Origin: Yponomeuta sedellus
Lineage: Eukaryota; Arthropoda; Insecta; Lepidoptera; Yponomeutidae
Reading direction: 5' to 3'
Length of the DNA stretch: 64,000 nucleotides
NCBI GenBank assembly: GCA_934045075.1
Contig: OW203734.1
Location: forward strand, 10,365,516-10,429,515
Shown here: positions 56,147 through 64,000 of the stretch, piece after piece
Position numbering within the stretch: the stretch's first letter is position 1
Layout: each line of letters opens with the position of its first letter
The notes under the pieces: model-generated
What the model saw: only the letters and a program-made list of their open reading frames with translations
Databases searched by the model: none
Told to the model about the DNA's origin: nothing
Made by a program: the position numbers and the translations under genes

Positions 56147-56959
56147 AAATGAGCCTAAAAGAATGGTTTCTTCCTTCACAAAGTTTCCGTTCGCTTCAAA
56201 TGTATTAAGTCCAATGCTCAAAGGGTGTACATTGTACAAACAACAACTTAGGCTCAAAAGCCTTTTTCCAGAGAATCTACCAAGACTTTGGCGAGTAATA
56301 AATTGTTACTCGCACTTTGAATTTTAATTAACAGAAGTAAAGTTTAGTCGGTAAGATTTTCCCACCGCCCTCTGTTAGTCAAAGAGTTAAAGTATTAACT
56401 AGAAGCTAAGCTGTATGCCTGCAGTTACGATTTCTTAGACGAGCTCTAGTCTTTAAAACTTGTTTAAAGAAAGCCGCGTTATTATTTTCATCAGATTTGC
56501 GGAGATATCTCAGCGGGGAATAAGATAAAACTTTGCTTGCTAACCGCAAAAATCCATTTCCAAGTAAAACAGCTCCTTTCTGCTCCAGTTTTTTGCTCAT
56601 TGAATCTGGGGAAGTTTTTTGTCTTCTACTCTTTTAGGTTATTATACTGTAAGATCATTTCAAAAGTTAACCTTAATTAGAATTTATAAGGATAGCAAGA
56701 AAGGGTAAGATGAGCGGAAAATAAACGCGAAAATCGCCCAAAGTTTACGCGAAATTATGCGCTGCGGTTCCTTAGAAAACTCTAACATTGTCTATTGTTT
56801 TGGGAATAACATATTAAAGAATGAACGTCAGTCAAAAAATACATCGTTCTATCGACTGGCGAAATCGTGAAAAAAAGAAAACTAAATGTTTATTAATAAA
56901 TTCTAGCTTAATTCGTATATTTATTGTTTACCTATTATTACACTTTGTTTTCCATTATA
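56147..56959. other. Unassigned sequence
   Basis: No recognised gene or repeat. Confidence 0.4.
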
Positions 56960-57324
56960 TCGTTATCAACACTTGTATGTCCCCACTGCTCGGGTACGGG
57001 TCTAGCCTGCATCGCAGGAAGGTTAGGCCATACTCCACCACGGGGGCCAAGTCCGGGTTGGTGGAGGATTGTAAGACAGTGGCGGGCCTTACTGTCAGAA
57101 GTTATCAAGCCGCCCATAAGGCCTCTGACATGGCTTAACGACTGCCATTATATGACAGCCGGCAACAACGGCTTAACGTACCTTGCGAAGCACGGAAAAG
57201 CTCGGAAAAATGCCACTAGCGGTAGTCACGGGACGCTCACCCATCCTGTACCTGACCACGCCTGTTGTTGCTTAACCAAGTGATTAATTCCAATCACTCG
57301 GTTTGCCTAGGCCACGAGCGCTTC
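56960..57324 (-). mobile_element. SINE-B, full length, minus
   Basis: Well preserved: tail rc (gtacccgagcagtggggaca), body rc (gccggctgtcatataatggc) and head rc (gaagcgctcgtggcctaggc, gattggaattaatcacttgg, gtacaggatgggtgagcgtc). Confidence 0.9.
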
Positions 57325-57607
57325 GTTTCCCATTGATTTAAATAAAATACCCTCAGAAGAAGATACTCGTATATTGGAACTTATCCGATGCCATTAAGCT
57401 GTCGGTCGGCCAATCGGGCCCTATCCTTGTTTACTGAGGTCAATCGATGCTCAAAATTATATGAGCTTTTGACAACGTCTCAATTTATTTATTTTGCGTA
57501 TGGCATACAGCGGGTTAAAATACGAAAGGGAGGCATCAACCTAATCGGTCACTTTGTTCTCGGCTTCGTAAATCTACAAATAAATAAATCTAAATATCAC
57601 ATCACAC
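57325..57607. other. Unassigned sequence
   Basis: No recognised features. Confidence 0.35.
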
Positions 57608-57800
57608 TTAATAATATTATAAAGGCGAAAGTTTTTGAGTGTGTACGTTCGTTACGTCTAAATGGCTGGAGTGATTTTAATAAAATTTGGTACGGAGTTA
57701 GCTAACACCCTGGACACATAGGCTCCGTTTTACTGCGGGAAAATAGATTATTTCCTAATAAACTTCGGGTAACACCGTGGAGCACAGATAGTTAATAGTA
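57608..57800 (+). mobile_element. Helitron-like repeat, plus, decayed end
   Basis: aatattataaaggcgaaagt, cgttacgtctaaatggctgg, ggtacggagttagctaacac, cataggctccgttttactgc. It corresponds to the minus copy at 32752-32934 and ends in a decayed agatagttaat instead of agctagt. Confidence 0.6.
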
Positions 57801-57814
57801 AATCACTCGTAGAA

Positions 57815-58185
57815 TCGCTCGCCCCGGCTGCCTGAGTGATCTTAAACGATCGCGAAGGTTAAGCGACTTAGGGCGCGTTCAGTGCATGGATGGGTGACCA
57901 TCTATGAGTAACCGCTAGTGGCATTTTCCGAGCGGTTCCATGCTTCGCAAGGCACGTTAAGCCGTTAAGCAGTTGGTGCCAGCTGCCGTCAATAGATGGC
58001 AGTCGTTAAGCTAAGTCAAAGGCTAAGGGGCGGCTTGATAACTTCTGACAGTAAGACGAGCCCATAGTCTTGCAAGCCTCCACCAATCCGGACTTGGCCC
58101 ATGTGGTGGAGTATGGCCTATACCTTCATTAGGGAAGAGACACTTGCCCCTCGATGAGGACATAATGGGTTGATGATGATGTCTT
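57815..58185 (+). mobile_element. SINE-B, second head subfamily, plus
   Basis: The head (ccccggctgcctgagtgatc, cgaaggttaagcgacttagg, catggatgggtgaccatcta) is closer to real 5S rRNA than the common head. Body and tail are those of SINE-B, ending gggttgatgatgatg. Same head type as 3385-3452. Confidence 0.85.
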
Positions 58186-58849
58186 AATCATACTGTGGTT
58201 TTGCCTGCAGTGCTATTCACTAGCCCCGTTCGCTAGTGAGTTCGATCGAATTCGTATTCAGTAATATAAGCTACCCCAGCGCTACGGCGGTGAAGTGAAC
58301 TAGTTGTGCAGGTGGGATATTGACCTTTATTTCTATGAAGTTACGTTTAAAACAAAGGGAGTTCGAATCTCGACTTTATTACATCTGTCAAATAACCCTT
58401 TCGCGGACAACGGCAAAATAATTATTAAAATATTTTTTGCCGAGGGTAGTAAATGCTTTCAAAAAGAGCCTGTCACCTCAGTCACCCGAGACCACGGCAC
58501 CTGGAAAAGTGCCAAAACGTCGGAAAAATGTAATAAACGAGTAAAATCCGTATAACAACAGTTTTGATTAAAATATGATCTTTTTTTCAAAAATATTTGT
58601 AAATTAACAGGTAGTTACAGTGCTTTAATTTTCGCTCTCAGCACCGCTCGCAAACTCTAGGATTTATGCAAATTCAATCGAAAAATTTTACTGACTTTCA
58701 CTATTCCTCCTTCTTCGTTAGTTTTTTTTTGAAGTCGATTTATCTAATTTTGCATTTTCAGCTTATGCAAGTTATTATTTGGGGATATTAACCCCATACT
58801 ATCGGTAAAGGCGAAAATATTATAAATATTAAGCATTGATAATACTACT
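58186..58849. other. Unassigned sequence
   Basis: No recognised features. Confidence 0.4.
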
Positions 58850-59080
58850 ATAATAAGGCCGCCAATTGTAGTGTACTATGTTATTATTTAAGTCTCTTAT
58901 GTAATTCTTGGTGAACATGGGATAAACAATATTCTGTCAATTTCTATATAATATTGCATACATGTCAATGTTTTTCAAGTAGTTTAGATGACTGTTAGTA
59001 CTCAATTAGACAATAATGGCTGAATGGAATTACATGAATCTTGTACAGATAGACGAAGTCGCGGGCATCAGCTAATTTAC
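58850..59080 (+). mobile_element. LINE-1-type 3'-end relic and Helitron-like end
   Basis: ataaggccgccaattgtagt at 58853, and at 59048-59074 agacgaagtcgcgggcatca gcta, the decayed 3' tip of a Helitron-like repeat. Confidence 0.45.
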
Positions 59081-59640
59081 CATATTGGCATTGGCAAGAA
59101 GTTCGTGTACCCATGAAAGGGTTAATTCGATCGTGAGCTCACATCACCATTCACATCACACTCACTTGTGCGTGACGTTTAATTCGTATTCAGAAGCAAA
59201 ATACCCACAAGTGATGTTGCCATGGGATACCTATTAGGGATGGAACACCAATGTTTGTCAGTCGAAAAGTCACATGTCACATTATTATTTTGTTCAGCTT
59301 AATTAGCTAAACGCTCCCAAAATATTTCTTACAAATAAATCGTTCTGCTTCATTTTTATAAAGTCTAAGCTATTTCGAGTTTACGTCTTATGTAAGAGTG
59401 GAAAAAATATCTTATATTGTTCACCTAAGAGTACCCACCGGCGAAGCTTTCTTCTTCTACAAATAAACAAAGGTAACCGCAAAAATGTATTTTAAATATT
59501 TACCAAGACATTGGCTTAAATTTATCACACATATGGATGATTAATCAATTGTGTAGGTAGTACAAAATGCTTGAAATACGTTGTAACAAATTTTACATTG
59601 CGTGTCATATAACCTTCCCTGCTTAAAAAAATCACGAAAT
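59081..59640. other. Unassigned sequence
   Basis: No recognised features. Confidence 0.35.
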
Positions 59641-59649
59641 TTTATTCCA

Positions 59650-60600
59650 GTTTGAAGCTCAATCAGCTATTTGAAGGCTCCTGACACCAACATACTCAGG
59701 TGCTCCATCAGAAGTAATGATCGCTATTGAGATATGTGCGGAAATGTATTTGGGACAATATGGCATGGTTAGCTCTACATTAATTTTGCACGATCTACAT
59801 AAAGGGGATCTGAGAAAACCACAAAATCTGCAACGGTTGTTTCTTTATTTGGACACCTCTCTGGAGATCACGAATCCCAGACCAATATTCGTCTACCTAA
59901 GGACGAAATCAAAAACTTTGGCCAAGATTTTGAAACCTTTTATGAAAGAAACAGAAGGGATATTTAAAAAAAAACCATAAGGTTAGTACTCGTAGTAACG
60001 AAGAACCTCGCCTCAGCAAACGTGATTTGGTACATTAATTCTTGACCCTGCCATCAAAATGACATCTTACAATCAAGATGAAACTAGTAGAAATACTAGT
60101 TTCCTATTGATATTAAAGTAATAACATTCTTAGATTTTAAAAACCTATTTAGAGGCTAAAAATTCCACCCATGCCGGGATTCGAACCCGCGACCTCTGGC
60201 TATGCGTGCCAAATTGTTTTTAGATTGTTCTACAAATGTTTTTATTTTAATGATGAGTCCTTGATGTTGTATTGGTAAACACATTTTGCGCAATAAATAA
60301 ATGGTAGTTATCTTATCATCCATAAATCTTTTTCAGACTCCTGATGCCGACTGAAATATTTCAAGGATTGCTACTTCATTGAGAGATGTCTCACATGACA
60401 GCCATGTGTTTAGCAAAAACCCTTTAAGGCACCATCTCATCAATGTGCTGAGCTCTGGAAAGAGCGAGGCCTCACTGGGTAAACAATTAGCTAAATCTAT
60501 TGCAATTTAGATATTTTAACAGCCTATACTTTTATTGTACTACTTTTGAATTAAATCTGTATTTTCTAGGTGACTCACGCTATACTCCGAGAGAGCATAG
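59650..60600 (+). other. Exon-like debris, possible decayed host gene (uncertain)
   Basis: Three acceptor-like sites are seen: attttattccag at about 59651, aatctttttcag at about 60340, gtattttctag at about 60570. Protein-like stretches follow: an 87-codon frame from 59717; an alternative frame with IRLPKDEIKNFGQDFETFYE near 59890; and ISRIATSLRDVSHDSHVFSK near 60360, ending at a donor-like CTGG|GTAAAC. Stops and frame changes interrupt all of them, and a SINE-A stub sits between at 60138. I do not recognise the protein. Confidence 0.25.
60136..60210 (-). mobile_element. SINE-A stub, minus, truncated in the anticodon stem
   Basis: taaaaacctatttagaggct to ctctggctatgcgtgcca, then unrelated sequence. 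ttagatt occurs on both sides (60133 and 60221 area), possibly a short target duplication. Confidence 0.7.
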
Positions 60601-61094
60601 ATAATGACAACTCTGGTTGAGGATACTCCAGCCCTCGGTAGAAGAATTAAACTAAAAAGCAATGCATAGCATGTAACAGTTCTTGATGACCCCCAAGGAA
60701 TGGTCCCCACCATTCCCTAGATGTTAATAATCGAGAATTACAAAAAGAAATGCAGATTGTGCATCATCTCCAGATATATAAAAATAACGAAGCATTGTTT
60801 TTAATCTGTTTTAGCAAAATGGTATTTTAGACCATACTCCATTAATATAGACGGTGAATTTTAAAAATAATTATTAAGTTACTGTTACTTTAGAAATGCC
60901 ACATATTTTTACACGAAATATCTGGAAGATTTATTTAAATTGATTGATTTAAATTTGAAATAAATATTTTTCATGTAAATAAACAATAAAAAATGTAGTT
61001 TGTACATTTATTAAATAAAACGAATTGATCATGTATTCAAATTATTTTTTTAAGTCACCAACATTATACTCATTAATTACCTGCAACAAGCAAG
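60601..61094. other. Unassigned sequence
   Basis: AT-rich sequence with no recognised features. Confidence 0.4.
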
Positions 61095-61205
61095 GATTTA
61101 ATGACTATTAATGTACTGTGGACAAGATTTAATGACTATTAATGTACTGTGGATTGTACCTACGTAGGTAGGTACAATCCACAGTACATTAATAGTCATT
61201 AAATC
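61095..61205. repeat. Perfect 38-bp palindrome plus direct repeat of one arm
   Basis: Arms 61126-61163 and 61168-61205 are perfect around gtag. The outer 28 bases of the left arm also occur directly upstream at 61095-61122, giving two direct copies and one inverted copy. Confidence 0.92.
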
Positions 61206-61333
61206 CACACTGCATGTCGACCTTTACACGTATCATTCTGTACAGTTGGGTACAAATCGAAAATAGGTAGTACCTATATGGTAACACTATTATATGCCAA
61301 TGAGAAAATTCTAATTTGGGCACAACCTCTATG

Positions 61334-61633
61334 ATCTGAGGGCACAACTCTGTATTATAAGACCACCACCAACATGATACATTTTTGTTATTTATTTGGT
61401 CAAAGTAGCTTGTTATAAGTGTCATCTACAAAACAACATTTAAAATCATTACCATTATTTTATTATGCTAATGCATAGAATCTGAGGGCACAACCCTGTA
61501 TTATAATTTATAAAACCACCACTAACATGATACATCTTTGTTATTTATTTGGTCAAAGTAGTTTGTGATAAGTGTCATCTACAAAACAACATTCAAAATC
61601 ATTACCATTATTTTATTATGCTAATGCATAGAA
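61334..61633. repeat. Tandem duplication, 146-154-bp units
   Basis: Unit 1 at 61334-61479 and unit 2 at 61480-61633 match almost throughout (tctgagggcacaac, tttgttatttatttggtcaa, gtgtcatctacaaaacaaca, ttattttattatgctaatgc) with an 8-base insertion in unit 2 and few substitutions. Confidence 0.92.
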
Positions 61634-61818
61634 ATATTTAAACTATTAAGTGCCAATTCTTCTTTACTTGCTACTAGATTGAACTGTAAGCCAAGGTCGA
61701 TAACACTATCAGGCATCAAAAGTTATAATTCATTCTAGTAAAAGAACTAGTTTTAGCATAACGAAATAAACTAATTTAAAAACGTCTCTTTAAATATGAA
61801 ACTATAAAAATATAGCTT

Positions 61819-62010
61819 AATATTTGACCCCCGAAAACCTCTTGACGACCATGCAAAAGGTCTTGGGTTCGAATCCCGGCTGGATACAAAAGGGTATTGG
61901 ATGTTTACATGTTTGTGATATCGTTGTTTCTGGTTCCCACGACACAGGGTATCCGAGTGTGGGATCAGAAGCAGTGTATGTCCCTATATGTAAATGTTAT
62001 GCTAACCCAT
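61819..62010 (+). mobile_element. SINE-C, plus, head truncated
   Basis: ccatgcaaaaggtcttgggt, tcgaatcccggctggataca (B box), then tcgttgtttctggttcccac gacacagggtatccg and tgtatgtccc. The same family as 7925-8165. Confidence 0.75.
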
Positions 62011-62300
62011 TATGACCTGAATTATTTTAGAGGCATAAAAAATTGTAATTTTCACATACATTGCTTTTGACGGCTCCCTTAGCTATTTGTAATAATTATT
62101 TATTTTATATATCTTTTACTTTGTGAAAAAACAATGGGTGCCATATGGCACCGATCGGCAAATACGTAAGCAAAAATCCCTCTATTAGACATATATTAGC
62201 TTTTTATTAGCGAACTATTTTTATAATCTATTTGTAAAATCATGAAGATTTTAAGTAATGTATGAATTAATAAACAAAAACAGCATTTAAGTAATTTATG
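62011..62300. other. Unassigned; 16-bp perfect palindrome at 62138-62153
   Basis: ggtgccatatggcacc is a perfect palindrome. It lies just beyond the C-terminal end of the piggyBac remnant and could belong to a transposon end, but this is not shown. Confidence 0.4.
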
Positions 62301-63065
62301 TTAAAGGCATTTATGTACTAGTATACACACTTTTTTAGTTTTAAATGCGGACGTGAAATTGATAATTGATTGGAATTGATAACAGGATGCACAGAGCCCT
62401 ACGTCACATTTATTGCATTGCAGTCTTGTCTGTCTCTTGCACATCTCCAAAGCACATTTGCGACGAGATTCGCTGGGAACTAAGAAGTGATTCCGTAATG
62501 ATCCGACAGTATAGGAATTGCGATAAATGCTTTCAATTCTTCGGTGGATATTTTCGGTTCGGCGCAATTCAAAAAAGTTGCATACTTTTGCGGCTGGTTT
62601 GCTAAAAGGTTGTAGACACACAATCCAAAATATTAGTCCAGAAATTCAGTAGAAGACTTCCCTCGAAGGAAACTAAAATTTGCTTCGGGAAACATGGGTG
62701 GCTCCCGAAATAAATCAACGCAACGTCCGAGTAGATCCGGCATCAGGTTGTATATTTGGTACCACCCGTACATTTTTGCGTTTTGTTATCGTGATTGGTG
62801 TGTTGACAGAGGTGAAGACCCTAATACCACTTCACACCCAGCGTTGAATTGTCGACCTGTCACATCATTACAAAACCACCCCTTCTTCGTCGCCCGAATC
62901 TTGATCAGAGTCGATTGCGGGTTCTGAAGGTTCAATGTATAGCAACTGCGGCTCAAATTCCTTATCTTCTAGCAGGGCTAGTACCTCATGGAGTGTATAA
63001 CCCCTATCAAGACAAAAAAAAAACACTGTTAACCTACACAAAAACCAAACATAAACATTGCACAC
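62301..63065 (-). pseudogene. piggyBac-like transposase remnant, core deleted
   Basis: The N-terminal part (62868-63065, minus) has YTLHEVLALLEDKEFEPQ and the acidic DSDQDSGDEEG typical of PGBD N-termini. After a frame change, VTGRQFNAGCEVV and a pre-core segment (FPEANFSFLRGKSSTEF) follow to about 62655. The C-terminal part (62301-62621) ends in a cysteine-rich zinc domain (KCALEMCKRQTRLQCNKC then CASCYQ), the piggyBac C-terminal domain that binds transposon ends. The catalytic DDD core that should lie between them is absent, so an internal deletion of roughly a kilobase is inferred. Stops and frame changes confirm decay. A pyrimidine tract and AG just upstream of GYTLHEV (near 63006) resemble a splice acceptor. 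Confidence 0.75.
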
Positions 63066-63269
63066 ATTATTGGAATATACTACTTATCGGCCTAGGGCAT
63101 CACCCGTAAATTTTGAGGTACGATAAAACAAACACGTAAACAAAACTAAAGTATATTACAATATAATCTAGTCACACATGTATACAGGAATAAAACAAAT
63201 TGCGTTTAAGTTATAGATTTCACGAAATATAAAAATTATGGCCCACTTAGGTACTTGAGATTGCAACAC
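63066..63269. other. Unassigned sequence
   Basis: No recognised features. Confidence 0.35.
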
Positions 63270-63435
63270 ATGATTATACTATTTTTATTTTTAATGCCCG
63301 TGCTAAGGACGAATTTAAAAACCTATTTAGAGGCTAACAATTTCACCCATGCCGTGACTTGAACCCGCGACCTCTGGCTAACCACGTCAGCGCTCTCCCA
63401 ACTGAGCTAATGGGCAACTACCCGGCATCACTATA
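63270..63435 (-). mobile_element. SINE-A monomer, minus, uninverted
   Basis: From the left: tail rc (tatttttatttttaatgccc, aaaacctatttagaggctaa), then head rc (catgccgtgacttgaacccg, gagctaatgggcaactaccc). It starts at the 3' tip and ends just before the head, so it is one clean monomer and a good guide to the true element ends. Confidence 0.8.
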
Positions 63436-63594
63436 TTTTTTTTTTCTTACATTAACTTCTGTGGTTATTTCACGCAAATATATACAATAATATACTTAAA
63501 TAAAATACAATTTATACTGATATTTCCAACCAGATTTTACACTATTTATTCCGGTACGATAGCAGTTGTGACTACCATACCTCAGCTCTCTTAG

Positions 63595-63905
63595 CGCTGC
63601 ATGCCGCTCACACCGGGTACCGGCAGAATACCAGCGCTGAAGTTCTTCCTGAACTTTCAGCACATGCTGAGTCGGAGCCCATTCACATTTGCCACACCTA
63701 CGTTGATCACTTCCAGTCCAGTAGGTACATTGCCCAGGTACACTACAGTACCGTGTATGCCTTATTTTCTGTGTTTTTTTGCGTTTTATTTATGCTACTT
63801 TTTTGTTATTGCTTTGTTCGTGTTGTGACTTGTATTTGGTTTTGTATTGCTTTGCTTTGTATACGTGTGTGTGTCTTATGTGAATAAATGTTGTATCTAT
63901 ATATC
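63595..63905 (+). mobile_element. Retroelement 3'-UTR fragment
   Basis: Ends in gtgtcttatgtgaataaatg ttgtatc and a short (tatc)n tail, as LINE or SINE 3' ends do. The upstream part (cacaccgggtaccggcagaa ... cgttgatcacttccagtcca) may be the end of its coding region but is not recognised. Confidence 0.5.
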
Positions 63906-64000
63906 TATCTAAAGTACAAAGTACTGCCAGAGGTCGTGGTTTTGTTTCTTTTTGGATTTCGCTGTACATTTGAACAAATACATAGCCTCAGTATCAGTGT

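Noticed and set aside
57815..57935. A genuine 5S rRNA gene
   Set aside because: Too diverged from insect 5S and fused to the SINE-B body and tail.

Overview
This window is repeat-dense nuclear DNA of an insect, most likely a moth or butterfly (Lepidoptera). The case rests on repeat types I recognise: tRNA- and 5S-rRNA-derived SINEs, RTE-type LINE ends with (GAT)n-like tails, a copia element primed by half of initiator tRNA-Met, Penelope and piggyBac remnants, Helitron-like ends in CTAGT, and a 'gggttccgtac' repeat. I see no complete host protein-coding gene. A few exon-like stretches (6267-6392, 23309-23465, 59650-60600) are flagged with low confidence. Family labels (SINE-A to SINE-D, repeat-E, LINE-1) are working names used only here.

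Layout. 1-8650: mostly unique AT-rich DNA with RTE 3' ends (1590-1783, 8240-8530) and 5S-derived SINE-B copies. 8860-10620: a SINE-A foldback and a repeat-E copy split by another SINE-A. 10621-14077: the longest stretch without recognised repeats, apart from one RTE tail. 14078-21458: hairpins, a 19-bp-TIR MITE (15133-15457), several SINE-B copies and tRNA-SINEs. 21459-27031: a complete copia retrotransposon with identical 111-bp LTRs and a CGAGG target duplication; its gag-protease frame is broken by a 944-bp piggyBac-like insertion, while its integrase/RT/RNase H frame is intact. 27850-28083: (TATG)n. 29378-30227: a perfect 362-bp inverted repeat of SINE-A flanked by a 14-bp target duplication. 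33840-36290: a 5'-truncated non-LTR LINE with one frameshift, and its 3'-UTR relics nearby. 37285-39480: (ATAC)n, then about 1.5 kb of perfect (ATCT)n, then a Helitron-like 3' end. 39690-48345: SINE-B, SINE-A, SINE-D and RTE fragments. 50622-51301: a Penelope-like GIY-YIG fragment between inverted repeats. 53307-54700: a MITE, a SINE-A 5' inversion and a (TAACG)n array grown from a SINE-C tail. 55624-58185: repeat-E, SINE-B and Helitron-like copies. 59650-61640: exon-like debris, a long palindrome and a tandem duplication. 62301-63065: a piggyBac transposase remnant without its catalytic core.

The strongest unusual theme is SINE-A. Its copies behave as if cut from a circle or tandem array of about 308 bp. 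At least six copies are inverted or foldback structures, most of them beginning at the same internal point (aaaacctatttagaggc). Four of these six carry target-site duplications around the whole structure, so the foldback was inserted as one unit. Two of the six, 43120-43385 and 53839-54022, look like textbook 5' inversion (twin priming) by a LINE reverse transcriptase. Others duplicate sequence between their arms and need template switching or a dimeric RNA. A SINE-B copy (16079-16390) shows the same kind of 5' inversion. There is no operon-like gene cooperation here: the functional relationships are between non-autonomous elements and the LINE machinery that probably moved them.
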